From Zerene cesonia (Eukaryota; Arthropoda; Insecta; Lepidoptera; Pieridae), in NCBI RefSeq assembly GCF_012273895.1, contig NC_052116.1:9548001-9612000 (forward strand): 64,000 nucleotides of DNA. Direction: 5' to 3'. The translations under genes were made by a program, and so were the position numbers. Below, piece by piece: positions 1 through 12,881 of the stretch. Numbering within the stretch: position 1 is the stretch's first letter; each line of letters starts with the position of its first letter. Under the pieces are notes generated by a model. That model had not been told where the DNA came from and ran no database searches. It saw only the letters and a program-made list of their open reading frames with translations.

Positions 1-36
1 TATGCGCCATTGATCGTAGTCCCGCAAAGCCGCCAT
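1..36 (-). CDS. Possible N-terminus of a gene running off the left edge
   Basis: On the minus strand an ATG at 36-34 sits in a strong context (CAACATGG) and opens a frame reading MAALRDYDQWRI to the window edge. Immediately upstream (plus-strand 40-75) are two E2F-like motifs, one of them palindromic, which is typical of a promoter or 5' UTR. Twelve residues are too few to name the product. If real, this is a minus-strand gene lying mostly outside the window, possibly cell-cycle regulated; that last point is inference from the motif only. Confidence 0.35.
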   Translation of the reverse strand, partial: MAALRDYDQWRI

Positions 37-39
37 GTT

Positions 40-75
40 GACGCCAAAAATTGGCGCCAAAATTCCCGACGGGGT
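40..75 (-). promoter_or_regulatory. E2F-like palindromic site
   Basis: The stretch contains the self-complementary core TTGGCGCCAA flanked by A/T, plus a second GACGCCAAAAA half-like site a few bases away. This matches the E2F consensus TTTSGCGCSAAA. It lies directly upstream of the candidate minus-strand start codon at 36. Function is inferred from motif and position only. Confidence 0.35.
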
Positions 76-1826
76 GCGTTCTTGAAGGTGACCTGGTTTG
101 AAATCCTTGTCCCTTTGTAAGTGTTATGACAACATGGACTAATAAACTATTGTTATTTTGGGAAATATTAAATGTATATATAATCTTTTTTTTTAATTAT
201 TTAATTTTTTTTCTTATGTTGTTATCATGAGCTCAACGTAGAGATAAGTAAAATTTATCGCGAGATGAATGCAGTTTTTTTTTCCAATATTTTAATTGAT
301 TTCCGGTTTGTTTGTGCAACGATTTATGATTTTTTTTTCAATTTTAATATTTCTTGTCGTATCTAATAAGACCTTGTGGTTTCAGGTTAATTACAAAATT
401 GGCAGTGAGATAAACGCATTCTGTAATTGAATCTCTTAATTGAGTTTTTATTGACGGTGCCTAGAAGCGAAAAATCTAATAATTACAGCGACCCTGACTG
501 TTACGTCAATCGTTAGGGTGTGATCTTTCAATATTATGTTTTCCCAGTATTTGCATTTGGGATGTTCATCTATAATAAAAATAATTTTGTTTATTTGTTT
601 TAGTCAAGTAAGTAAGGTTTGAAATTAGTTGACCTATTTTATAAGATTATTTCACCCATAGGGACATGAGCTATATTAAATTTGCTATCGCAGTTTAATC
701 AAGATAGAGCCGCGTCGGGGCGAACGGCAGTTTTTATAAGCATACACATAAATACGAAATATTATACATTAACTATTATTATATTATTATCTTATGACTA
801 ACCTTATATATAATATATATAATCTTTATATTATAATAAAAAAATATATATTACAATAGCTTTTGCCCGCGGTTTCGCACGCGTCAATTTCGGAGTAAAA
901 CCCCTTTCCCATTACCGTGTACCGTACATCTTGAATCACTCTATCTTTAAAAATCTATCAAAATATGTTTCGTTATTTAAAAAATCTAAGCACACAGACA
1001 CATAGTGTATATATAGTGATTACGATTGAACCAGGTCAAAGGAAAGGAAAAGAAGGAAGTTATTGTTACTTAAAGTTCATTCCCAAGTCAAAGATCAGTT
1101 TTGTATTTATGATACCAAAGAATCTGTTAAGCGAACGTCAGCTAACTTCCACATTTCGTTTATGCTAACATCATGTCCCTTAGAACTTCGAGAAGGCACA
1201 TTTGGTTAGGTGCCGTTATCTGGCACACAGCAATGCTGTTCTAATAACGAGTTCACATTTAGACAATCGACAGATAAGAGTTTAAAACTATTATTTTTTT
1301 ATTAACACAAAACATTTGATTTATAAGATATAGTATAGAGTAGAATAGAATAAAGTATCATATATTATCTGTGCACTTTTAATTAACAAGGCGATTGATA
1401 CTGCCATAAACATAATACTGAGTAACTTTGAATAGCATCTACCCAAAGCTAAAAATTTCACCGTACTGTACTGTAATACTGTATAAGTTATTGTAATCGC
1501 AATTACATAAATTAAACAATCATTATATTTATAACTGTTATGAATAATAAATTACCACATATGCGAATAAAACTGCATAATATTACAAAATATTTCCAAT
1601 TAAATATACTTCTTATATACTTCAATCCTGAACAATAAAATGAGTAATATCAAAGTATTGACGCATACAAGATTTCATTGTACCCAGCGTGGACCACGCG
1701 CTATCCGCGGCAGGAAAACTGAATTTCATTACGTTTTCATAAAGTGTTCGCAGTAAACTTGTATCGTAACTGTTTCTAATTAAGCATGACTCAAGTGTGT
1801 TCAGTTGAATGTTTACACAAAAACAA

Positions 1827-1992
1827 TCTACACAAAATTCGCGTATGTGGTCATAATGTTAGTAAGTACACGCCTCTGAAACGGTTGGACCGATTCTCAT
1901 GAAATTTTTTGTTAATATCTGAGAATCGGTCATCTATTTTTCATGCCTAAATGATGAGAGTAAAACAGAAAAGCGTTTGCCGAGTCAACTAG
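1827..1992 (+). mobile_element. Helitron-like non-autonomous element, copy 1
   Basis: Begins TC after an A and ends CTAG before a T, the Helitron insertion signature (A|TC...CTAG|T). The interior shares long stretches with the copy at 8399-8577: a block around GACCGATT, a block around GAAATTTTTTGT, and the tail ending GCGTTTGCCG. The copies are diverged but collinear, which supports one family. It has no coding capacity. Confidence 0.6.
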
Positions 1993-1997
1993 TGTAC

Positions 1998-2170
1998 TCT
2001 AATATTATAAAGAGGAGTTGTATTTTTGTACGTTTGTAACATTATCGTACAAAAATTGCTGGAACGATTTCAAACAAACAGTTAGTCATATATTTAAAAA
2101 TATGGTGTTTTGTCGCAACGGTAATTTCTAAACATTACAAATATCACAAACGGAAAGGGAACTAATAAAT
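1998..2170 (+). repeat. Lepidopteran interspersed repeat remnant
   Basis: Starts CTAATATTATAAAGAGGAG, the usual head of a widespread lepidopteran repeat, and continues through a GCTGGAACGATTTC block resembling the 'gaaccgatt' motif found in many copies. It directly abuts the Helitron-like copy, so the insertions are adjacent or nested. The right boundary is approximate. Confidence 0.45.
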
Positions 2171-3098
2171 AACTCAGCTCAGCGTACTTTTTCTATGTAC
2201 GATAAATAAATCTTCATCACAAAAAAATATTACGTCTAATATTTCTAATAACTTAGGTAACGTTTCAAGTTTTTATCTCCAGACAATTCTCGAATAAAAT
2301 CGTTATGGCGTATCATAACTATATTCCAATAATGTTTACGTGGTGATCGTGCTCGGTGCGCGTGCGCAGTATGCAGCTATGCACGCCTTCTAGACCGGAA
2401 AGCGCTAGAAAGTGGCTTTTCAATTCACAAATAGCTACATAATATTACACACGGCTTGGTCATCTTAAGTCTTTTTTTCTATGCTATTTCAGTAGCTTAC
2501 CACGAGTAGGGAGAACATAGATAATGCTTATATGTTTATATAACTCCCAACATGCGCTTCGTGCTAAAAAACTGACGGAAAATTCTTATCAAAATATATA
2601 CCGAACGTTCTTGAGTGAAGTACATAACATTGTCAATAATGAGAGAGTCTTATAAAAAGACTTATTAATTATTGCAATGAACCGTACCGCCAAGTTTAAT
2701 TTTTTAAACAAATATCAGAGAAGTAAAAACGACGATGGCAGACGAATTCTCTGTTCATTTGCGTTATAATTCCATAAATCGTTTCCTACCACCTCCCTAA
2801 CATGAATCACAGTAAAGACTAGCCAAAGACTAAAGTAAGTCAGTATGAGCCTTGAGACAAAGGACTTGACAAAAGAAGTAACCTTAACGCACGAGTGACG
2901 TCCACTTGTAACATAATACGCAAAACATTGTCCTCTAAATGTAACAAATATCTATTTTATATTACAAACTACAAGTGGGGGATTATATTTTTATCTTAAA
3001 CAACTCAGAATAGGTGCATTTCAATTTGGTCTACTCATATCATTTACACCTTTCGGTGCATTGCTGTTAATGCCAATATAATAGATACTGTTACCCTT

Positions 3099-3150
3099 AA
3101 AATTATGCTTAAAAAGTGTTCCTAATTGAACACTTTTTAAGCATAATTTT
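3099..3150. repeat. Perfect 23-bp inverted repeat with 6-nt loop
   Basis: Bases 3099-3121 are the exact reverse complement of 3128-3150, separated by the loop CTAATT. Arms are AT-rich and contain AAGTGTTC / GAACACTT next to the loop. No mismatch was found on reading both arms. It could be a tiny MITE, a replication or rearrangement product, or a small-RNA hairpin; nothing in the sequence decides. Confidence 0.85.
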
Positions 3151-5164
3151 ATACACTTTGTTTAACTGGCACATATAGGTAGAATGTATCCAGAAGTTAC
3201 AAAACCTAGCATTATTTATAAGCCCATTTGTCATAAATTTTATTATATATACAAGTATAAGCCGTTACTACCAATCAAAGGGAAGAGGACAAAGCCTAAT
3301 TTGTTTACCGAGAATTTAAGAAGAGAAGAAAGATTTCAAAGGTGCGTACAAAGCGGTGATTCAGACCTTATAGTTACAAAATAATGTCTACAAATTATTC
3401 ACATTATATCCATTGCTATTTCAATGATAGAAAACAAGAAAATATATTAAATAAAATCTCAAAAAAGCAGTAACATTCTCAGACTGTACATGTTTAAGTA
3501 AAAGAAGAAATGATTCTTTAACAACTAGAAATCACCTTATCAATAATGAACCAAACGCAAATGGAAAATATGCGTAATGTACATTAAGAACTATTGCACA
3601 AACACTTTGAAACGAAGCAATAGATATCACGAAATTTTAATCGAATTTTGTCAATAAATCAGCGCCAAAAATATACTTTTGATGTACTCTAAGGGCCCAC
3701 TTGAGAGAAACCAGACTACAATAAACGTTACGAAACTATTTCATCCATTTTATTTTAGTCTCATGGTTATTAGTGCATATTTAGAAACTAAAGTTCGTTT
3801 AATATAAAGCGAATATCAAATAGTTACTCGTAATATATAAATCGATAAATACTTGGTCCAATTTTGTTATTGGTCTAACTGTAAATTATGTTTTCATGAG
3901 CGTCGCAAAAATATTTTACGTTATTGTAATATGTATTACAATGATTGTAATATCCTAACTTCACAGAGCATTAAGCTCGCAGCGCGCCGTGTAAAGTTAA
4001 CTGGCGAGTAATACCGTATTATCACACGTGCGATTATGTTTGAGAATTAGTGTACATAACTGCTTTATAATGAATGGAAGATTGTGTGCTCTCGCCATAT
4101 CGTAGACTAACATAAGTTGATCCCCCGCGCCTCTCTGTACAGGTTAATACGGGGGTCTCTATGGGAATATTCTGGCAACTGCCGTAGTTCTTGATAATTG
4201 CGGCCGATGAAGTGTAGAGGTGCAGTATAGTAGGACACGCGGGTAGTCGACTCGCAACGAGCACACAGAGCGCCCGTAGCTACAGTTCCGTAGGGCATCG
4301 TGGAAACTCTGCTCCCGCGCTTTTCAAATTTCGAATTTTTCAGTGATTTGTTTTTTTTTTACTCGGCCAGTGATATTGATTGGTGTTTTTTGATCAGCTA
4401 GCGGACTGTTTATATTATATTAACTTTGTTGGTAAGATATTTTTTGCCCCATTAATTAATTATATTTATATGGATATTGTATAATGTTACAAAAAAATAC
4501 GTTTCGACACACAATTTACAATAATAGTGCAGATAACGGAGTGGCCAAAATAACACGCAGTACAAAATATACATACAATGCTGTATAATTGAATACAGCA
4601 TTAAGTATTTATTCAAAAGCTTTATTAGCATTAATTGTTCCTATATGTCATAGTAATATGATATAATCTTATTTTCTTATGTATTATAGTTAATAGAATT
4701 AGCTGTGAGCTTTTTTTACTGTAAGCTGTAATCTAACTGTACTGTATGTACGTGTATGTAGAGACATGTAAACAAGGCTCTTTTCATACCAGTAAGATAA
4801 CATTTATCCATTTAAATTCTAAATTAAATTGAATAATTATATTGCGAAAAAAAATTAATATATTTATATTAAAATGAACAATACCTATACGTTATGAAAT
4901 CATAGCTTACGTAAAATATAAAAATATACGTAATATAAAAAAGAGTATTTAAAATATAATTAACGGAACGCAAAGACGAACACGGAACATCGTTACTCAG
5001 TGGGCAAAATTTGTAAAATAATAAAAATATCTTTAAAATGTTATTAACAGCTGTACGTGACAGTACAGGACGTCAATAAAAACTTTAATATCGTTAAAAA
5101 AGTAAACAGTCCATCACACACAGAGCAAACTCATAAACATTAATTAATTAAGGAGACAGTTTCA

Positions 5165-5340
5165 CTGAGCGCTGTTGGAAAGTCGCGGACATGCAATAAT
5201 TCAAAAAATCCGCGTTAGAGCAGTATTGGAAAGTGCGCGTACGAACGCGTTCCGCGCGAGCGATTGGCATCCAGCGCCCGCCGCGGGACCATCGCCGCCT
5301 GCTTATGCGCGCCTAGTATCTCATTAACGATACGCGCAAT
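5165..5340. promoter_or_regulatory. CpG-rich patch, candidate promoter
   Basis: A roughly 170-bp island of CG-rich sequence (repeated GCGCG, CCGCCGCGGG) in AT-rich surroundings, about 500 bp upstream of the first coding exon at 5816. This is the most promoter-like sequence near that gene. The direction is not determined, and the overlapping open frames here have no splice or homology support. Confidence 0.3.
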
Positions 5341-5815
5341 TTTTTCAATAAAATATACACATTTATTTATTATAGCCATCATACAGAAAAATCTAATCTC
5401 CTGGTGGGTGTTGATTACAATTTTTGTATCACCATCAAAACATTTTAGTCTGGACATGACCAAGGTTGCTGCAGCGTTCAAAACGTTAGGATAAATAATA
5501 AACATACTGTTTTAATCGCGTTCGAGATCCATTTGGAAATCAATTAAGAAAAGCATCCCTACAATATTTTCAAAAGCATTGCTACCTTCATTCGAGAACA
5601 ATCTATAATTCATCATTATTTCTATGATTATAAGTATCAAATTTGTAAAAAGATATCAAATAAGTTGAGTAGGTATACGAAATCCAGCCGATACAACAAC
5701 AGGAAGTGTATTTTATATTGAATCGTCTGTTTAATAATATCTTGAAATATTATTAACATCATTCCAACTTCCTAAGGTATCAGAGTACGGGGGCGGAGCG
5801 CGCGTAGTGTGGGCG

Positions 5816-8800
5816 ATGTCGGCGGGTGACAGGGAGACGGAGGCGCAGGCCAAGAAGGACGAGGGCTCCGGCAGCGAGCGGGACACGCGCGCCGCCGCCG
5901 CCCTCAAGCGCAACTGGTGCGTGGGCCTGCGAGTCGTCGAGCTGGTGAGTCTACCAATACGAATGTTACAAAGAAGAGCTTGTTTGTCGGTCTTTCAAGT
6001 TGCAACGAAGCGATTTTATGGTATGATCTGTGTCTGGAGATAGTTACAAGGCTATGTGACATATGCCATCTGAGTGATATAGAATTTTACATTTGGATCT
6101 AATACTAAGTATTCTAATTCTAAACAGTTGTTTGTTTGTTTGCTCGGTAGAGAGCGACATGACAAAAGTATATTTTTAATTGAATTGTGTCCGTTATAAT
6201 ACTATATTATTTGTCAGACTAAACAGTCTGTCTATGGAGGGCACAATCAAATAAATACTTACTAATATTATAATGAGGTAAAGTTTGTGAATGTTCTGAG
6301 TTTGTGATATTGTAGAGGGTAGTCTCTGGATGTACTGATTCGCTATTAAAATTCTTTTACCTTCGAAAATTCACATTTTCGGAGTGTATAGGCTATATTT
6401 TATCTGGTTTTCATTCCGGGCGGAGGACGAGGGGTATATAGGCGATATGACATCACGCTACTATCAATAGGAACGGAGTAGCAATGAAATTGTTGGAGAA
6501 GCGGGAATATATATTCCTAATGCGGGAGAGGTCTGTGGTCACTTCAGATACTACTATTGCAAACATTTTCTTCATATAAGTTTATACGCGACTAAGGTAA
6601 TACGAGAGAGTTATATCATTTTATAGCAAAATCCAACAGGCTCCCTTTCCCTGTTGCAAGAAAGTATAAAGTTGGTATCTATATCCGCTTTTGATTCAGA
6701 AAGCATAATAAATAGACAGATTGCTTTCTTAAAAACATTTCAGACAATTAAATTGAAATCTAGGGCGGAAGAAAAACGATTTCCTATAAAATATAGGAAG
6801 TCATTTGCTGAGTGTTAGTCTCTAATTAATTTATTGGATAATAGAAGTGAAGTTTGATTAGTTTCTATGCAAATTGAGGGAATTACAGTTGTATAAGCCT
6901 TAACGTACGTATTGAACCAGTAATGGAACAGTAGATTGAATATACAAAATCCATTGGCAACTCCAATCAGTTATCTATTTATAAGTAACCGAACACCGTG
7001 CCATAATTTAGGGAGTGGTGGAAAATGCTTTAAACTTAAACAAGCAGCCAGCTTAGTTTTCTATATACGCTAGATATTATTACTGAGATATTATCTCTTG
7101 TGTAAAACGAATAAAGGCTGTGTCTATATTCAATAAACGCTAAAAAAGGAAGAAAGATTTTGATAGAAACCTGCGAATTAAAAAACGTTTTTTCCCGGGT
7201 TTATATTATAATAATACGAAAATCATCCTTTTTATTGAATAGTCGGATTTTATGGAGCGGTCAGAATGGATGACTAGGATCATATAAGTGACAATGAAAC
7301 TTACGATACTACGTCGTAATATATTTGACAAGGTTAAATGAAATAACAGATCGATCGTAATAATTACGAGGAAATGCACAGTTGGTGGCCACCGTGGGAA
7401 TTCGACATGCTGTCAAATTTGATTTACTTGTATCGGAAACCTGCCTTGGCTCGCTCGTGTTTATAAATACGAGAAGCATCCTTTCTCCATATCTCCCCTT
7501 ACTCCTCCTAGAATTTAGTTATCGTCCTAATTCTTTTTTTTATATACATCTTCAAGATAAAATCTAAGTAGGAAAATTCGCCCAATAACAAAAGTGACAT
7601 TCTAAGTCAGTGGATTTTCATATAAATTGCTATATTTACTTAAACAAACATAGATCTCACTTAGTATATAATAATATGACCTGAAGCATGCTGTATGTAC
7701 CGCGTCCTTCACGGCTCACGTGTATACAAACATAATTATTGTCATGTGAGTGACTCATACGCAGGTAATTGCTTTGGATGTCTATAATATATATAAGATG
7801 CTGTGACTCTTATTATGTACCTATTTAATTAAGTCTCCCTCCATTGTTTTGTTCGCAATTCTTTAAGTAATATACCCCATCATTTTGACATAGCTATGAT
7901 ATGATTCTAAAATAGGTCAAAACATTGAAAAGTTATTGCTTAACGAAATATTATTATTGCAAAAGTGAAAGCAGTTTCCATCACATCTTCATTGAAGCAT
8001 CACATACAGGTCACAGATAATGTAGAAAATTTTTACTTTCTCTTTATTACGAATTCGTTTATAAAAAGTAAAAAGACTTTTTTTTAGAAATTAAAGACTG
8101 TGTCTTTAATTTCTGAAAAGTCTCTCTGTCTCCCCGCGACCACGCTCACTGTAAAGTGTTCGAAACGTCGGATTAATAATATAATGAACAAATCGCGTAA
8201 AATCAAATACAAGAAAATACTTTTTTCATAATTTTTATTTAATTTTAGTTGTTTTTTTTATAAAATTGTAATGCCATTTTTGAGGATTTTATTTACAGTT
8301 ATTCTACATATTTAACGTGAATTTGTGAACAAGTTTGTTACGTAGTTGAGGAAAAACGCAATTTGTTCGATTCTGTCTACAGAGGAAAATCTTTATAATC
8401 TAATATATAAAATTCTCGTGTCACAGTTTTCGTTGCCATACTCCTCCGAAACGGCTTGACCGATTTTGATGAAATTTTTTGTGCTTATCCGGTATATATG
8501 AGAATCAGACAACATCTATTTTTCATACCCCTAAATGATAAGAGTAAGGCAGAACAGCGTTTGCCGGGTTCAGCTAGTTAACTATAATAAAAACAAAATG
8601 GCAGCCAACCATTGTGTCCCAATTTTACATTTATGATTAAAACAAGATCACGCATACAAATGACTGTATTTATAATCTGTGACAGGTTCGTGGCTAACAT
8701 GCAAATGGCGTACGTTTCTGTCCCATGTAGGTACTTGGACTCAGGTTTAGGATGGCCATAATATTTGCCCCACTTCGTAGACTAATGCGTTAAGTATGTT

Positions 8801-11800
8801 ACTTATGTTGACATAGATTTGTGTTTACGTTTACATTTTAAACATTTTATATATGTGCCTAATGGATAAACATAAAAATTGCTCAGAGAATTTTTATGAA
8901 ACACAGTTAATAATATACTCTTGTAGTTTTTGCATTCCGAGCTAACCCGGCGTAGGGAGTAAATAGAAAAACTGAATTGAACAATAAGTATTAAAAAAAA
9001 ATGTTGATCAAGATACCTTTGTCTTTATTCACGTGAGTGAGTAGAAGTAGTGACTTTTAATTATTGGTATCACATTAATCCACATATAGCCTTTAATTAA
9101 TTGTGGAAACCCGCATATTAAATGCTGAATCGCCTTGGTTCTAGGTGCTGGCAGTGATCGCCATCGGGCTGATAATCAGCGCGCTGTACTGGCCACAGGT
9201 CGTCAGCAGCGACCACAGACACATCGCTCTTATCTACTCCACGTATTCCAGTAAGTATTAACAAATAACAAATTGTCAGAATTAGATCCAGGCACCAGTC
9301 ACCAAGCAACAAAAGAATCATCGAAATACAGAATATAATAGAGGATTAGGACAAAGTCACTATATAACGCGCGAAGGTTTTTAATTTTTAATTTTAAATA
9401 ATGTAAATTCATTATATTTATAATACTTTTTCAAAAGCATGTGGAAGCAACTTACCAAAATTAATGATAAGTTTTAGTTGTTCGCGCTCAATGTTTGAAT
9501 TTAAGATTTAAAATAATAATGATTATTTCGTTGACTATTTACTGTTTTTGCTCGTTTCAAAGGAATTACAGTAAGTTAGAGTATATTTAAACAATTGAGT
9601 AAACCGTGACCTGATTGCGACAATGGATTTTGTTGTAATCTTTCAATTTAACAAATTATTGATTGTGAGGTCGGAACTAATGAGGACATTCTTGAAACTC
9701 AATAGTGAACGAAATGTGGAAATTCTTGTTTAGAAAGGACCTTTTCCAAGACAGTTCGCAAACTTTAATGCTAAACAATACTAAGTTAAGGAAATAAAAG
9801 TTTTATGCGTCTCTTTGTTGTAGAAAATTGAGACGCCACTACCTGTTTAGTTATCTGTGGTACTAGGGGGCTCTATAGGGGCTGGTTATGAGAAATAATC
9901 TACACATTAACCAGGCCAGTTTAATAGGAATTTAAATGGATAGATAGGACGAGTTATGTGTTGTTGTTAAATAAGATATAGCGCATGGTCTTAAAAATAA
10001 AATGATGCGACGCCTTAGAGACTCTATATGAAAAAAATATGCTTATTTCATGACGCTAAGTCGTAAGATAAGGCCAAATAGAGAAGAGACCCTATATATC
10101 TAATGTTTGTAGTCTATTGGAGCATATTCTTAGCACATTTATAATCAAAAAGATTTATATGACGTGACAAAAAATAACAACCAAGGATCTTTGTATTCAA
10201 TTTATCTGCTTGAATAGCTTATTTATTGTTAAAGCTGTTGAGGCATTGACACTTGTATGAGGCAAGCAATTAAGAGCAGATTAGTAACGTCAAAGTTAAT
10301 TAAGTTCTCATTCAGGCGATGATTGTCCCTGACTTAGAGCGGAGGTCGTCTGAATACAAAACTGGCAAAATGTAGCCTCTTGTTTCAACGAGATTTCATC
10401 AAATCCATGTTGTATTATTGAGGTAATTTGGTTTTGAATGGTTTTAATAACTAGAAGCAGATTATTTCTTTATAAACAGTGAAAATTGTGGATTTTTGTA
10501 CGCGCTACGATCGATATTCAGTATAAATTATAAGCAATTCAATTAAATCACTCTCAAATCAATCAGTCTGTAAATCCCAAATGTATCGTTAAAATACAGT
10601 TTATTCCTGTTAGAATTTCTTGTGTATGAGATTCTAAATGTTTAATATTTTTAATCTGCTTTCCAAAAATTATGTAAAATAGGCAAAATTATCTATGCTA
10701 CTTTTATAATTCTATTACTTATTAATTTTCAAAAAGCTTTTCACTTAGGCCATAGTCCACGCATTTCTGTCAGACTTATTTAGAAAATGAATGCGAATCT
10801 CGCATGCGATCTCGTTGAAATTTGACTGAACATTTCAAATGATAATTCAGTTTTGCGAATAATGTTAAACGAGTGGAAACCAATAACATTATTAACATAA
10901 TGCATTATGCAACTACGATCAGTTTCACTTCACTGGAAAATCGATTTCAATCTTGTGAAAGTTGATTGCTAGTTATTTATCGATTATTTTCAGACAAATA
11001 TGCACTTAGGCATTCTTAAATTAAGTGAGAAAATTCATTTAACCTGTTTGTTTACATTTTTCCTCTAGTTATCTAATGATGAACAACGTTTACGTATTTA
11101 GCTACGCTAGTCTTTAATCAGCGTTATATTTCTTTTACAGGTTTTATAATAATAACTGGGGTGCTGATTATAAGCCGCCTGTTCGGCGAGTCGGCGGGCT
11201 GGCGGACGTCCCTCGCCTTCTCCATCATCGGAGTGATCATGTTCACCGCCGCGGCTGCTGTCATATTTTATGGTAAAAAAACTAAAGCTTATTCAGTATA
11301 AATGAATAGTCTGTGGTATATTTCCTACTGAAGCATTTATTGAGCTATTTCTTAAAAGTTTCATCGAGTTTCTCACCGACGTTTCCGAAACGATGGGTTT
11401 TTTGCAATTTGTACGGTTAGCTAACGCCTTATTAAAAGCTAAGGTATTTTCTGAATATAAACCATGTAATAACAACATACATAAAAACTATCTCGAAACT
11501 TCCGTAAATCTTTTTTACTTTTGATATATTTTGGTTAAATTCGCTATGTAGGTATTGTTAACTGTTAACAAGAAATAGACAAACAAGAATGCTTGCTGTA
11601 AATTGAGTGGATTATGGCTGCCATTCATACCAAAGTTTTTCAATTGTGTTTCAAAGTATAGCTGAAAGATTACAAAATTAAATTGTAATTACAGGTTTAA
11701 CCTCCACAAAGCCTTGTATAGATGCAGTACCATAAGGATAATAATCCTTGTTTTAATTCTTATTGAACTAACGGCCTATTTATAAAATCTTAATGGGCCA

Positions 11801-12476
11801 TTGAGTTGTAACGTTACATGATGCATGAATTGTGTTTAAATGCGCTTGTGTTGCTGCCATGAATATTAATTATTTTGTTATGCATATATCAAGTTGTGCT
11901 GATGAAAATATATTTTATAACAATGCAATACGTTATGTTACTATTATCACCTGAAAGCTTGGATGGAAGGAAATTTAACAATCACCGCCGCAATTTGGCT
12001 CAAATTATAGTCAGGAAAACTACTATTATTCATTTTTTTTTTATTTTCTTTCTGTATTTGTTATTTTTATCAGAGTTTCAGATTAAATCATCTAAAAGAG
12101 AATTGAGTTACTTGCACCGATTCTTGTGTTCATTCAGTCTGTACTGTCAGTACGTCTGAACGTAATTTATTGATTTTTATTTGTCTCCGCTAGTATTAGC
12201 AAATTAGAGATAACGATTTAATTTAAAGCTTAAAAAGCTATCCGCTACCCCAATCGCAGTGGCGAACATATAGTTTATTTTTTTAAACGCATAAAGTGAG
12301 TTATTTTATACTATTTTTTATTTGTTCCAGATTGGCACAGGTCGTACTACGCAAACGTTCGACCAAATAAAGCCGCGTACGATCTGCTCATATCGTCGGG
12401 CGTGTTCGCCATCATCGACGCAGCTGTATTCCTCGTACACGCTTTCCTCACCTTTAGGAAGGAGGCAGATTATTAA
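5816..12476 (+). CDS. Four-transmembrane (MARVEL-like) membrane protein
   Basis: Four exons: 5816-5944, 9145-9250, 11141-11272, 12331-12476. All borders are GT-AG, phases agree (0, 1, 1), and the product is 170 residues. Residues 1-36 are charged and hydrophilic (probably cytosolic). Four hydrophobic segments follow at about 37-60, 79-94, 101-122 and 141-164; the protein ends RKEADY. That topology and size fit MARVEL-type or related small tetraspanning proteins that act in membrane apposition or trafficking; I cannot name the ortholog. The ATG was chosen because the upstream in-frame sequence has no other ATG. A possible UTR acceptor (TATCAG) ends at 5782, so an upstream noncoding exon is likely. 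A poly(A) signal AATAAA lies at 12876-12881. Its introns (3.2, 1.9 and 1.1 kb) hold only repeats. Confidence 0.8.
6255..6440 (+). repeat. Interspersed repeat in intron 1 of the four-TM gene
   Basis: Begins ACTAATATTATAATGAGG and runs through GTAAAGTTTGTGA and TTCCGGGCGGAGGACGAGG, pieces of the common lepidopteran repeat also seen near 1998 and 54181. Boundaries are approximate. Confidence 0.4.
8075..8122. repeat. Imperfect hairpin
   Basis: Bases 8086-8098 and 8102-8114 are exact 13-bp inverted arms around a 3-nt loop (TGT); outer arms (GAC...TTTTT / GAAAAGTC) extend the stem to about 48 nt with one bulge. It is intronic, about 300 bp before a Helitron-like copy. Confidence 0.6.
8399..8577 (+). 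mobile_element. Helitron-like non-autonomous element, copy 2
   Basis: Starts TCTAATATATAAAATTCTCG after an A and ends GGTTCAGCTAG before a T. Just before the end, GAAC...GTTC can pair as the short 3' hairpin typical of Helitrons. It is collinear with the copy at 1827-1992 and better preserved. It lies in intron 1 of the four-TM gene. Confidence 0.7.
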
Positions 12477-12875
12477 AACCACGCGTAATGACACAGATAA
12501 TACAATATTTATTATCACGTTATAAAATTTGCACAGATTATGCATAGGCATTATAGTTAAATTAAGATTTATTAAGTTACAACATTTATCACTTTTTGAT
12601 TACTCCAAAGTATGAATTGTAAGCGTTATAATATATTATATTTATAGTTTAGGTTAGATAGTTGTAAAGTATGTAAATAAGATAAAATGTTGTCCTGGAG
12701 AGTAGCTTTTGTATAGTATTATTCAAAATAATTGTCCCAAGAGCAGCTACATTTTTCGGCCGAAGTGCAAGAAACTTAGATATTAATGCACCCTTTATTT
12801 TATGTTTAATTTTCAACTACTGGAACATTCCCGTGTACTATACTCTAGTGTTAGTCTTTATTTTTAGCCCTTACG

Positions 12876-12881
12876 AATAAA
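12876..12881 (+). terminator. Poly(A) signal AATAAA
   Basis: Canonical hexamer 400 bases after the stop codon of the four-TM gene. Other AATAAA hexamers occur further on in the AT-rich sequence, so the exact 3' end is uncertain. Confidence 0.4.

Larger units (their letters stand above)
76..4000. other. Noncoding AT-rich stretch
   Basis: No convincing exon is seen on either strand; the short open frames (for example 965-1168 and 3184-3384) have no splice context and AT-driven composition. It holds a Helitron-like element (1827-1992), a repeat remnant next to it, and a perfect hairpin (3099-3150), which are listed separately. Confidence 0.6.

Noticed and set aside
5215..5505. 96-codon minus-strand open frame
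   Set aside because: Lies across the CpG-rich promoter-like patch, with an overlapping open frame on the other strand; no recognisable motif.
11875..12159. 94-codon plus-strand open frame in the four-TM gene intron
   Set aside because: Hydrophobic only because of T-rich intron sequence; no acceptor or donor fits.
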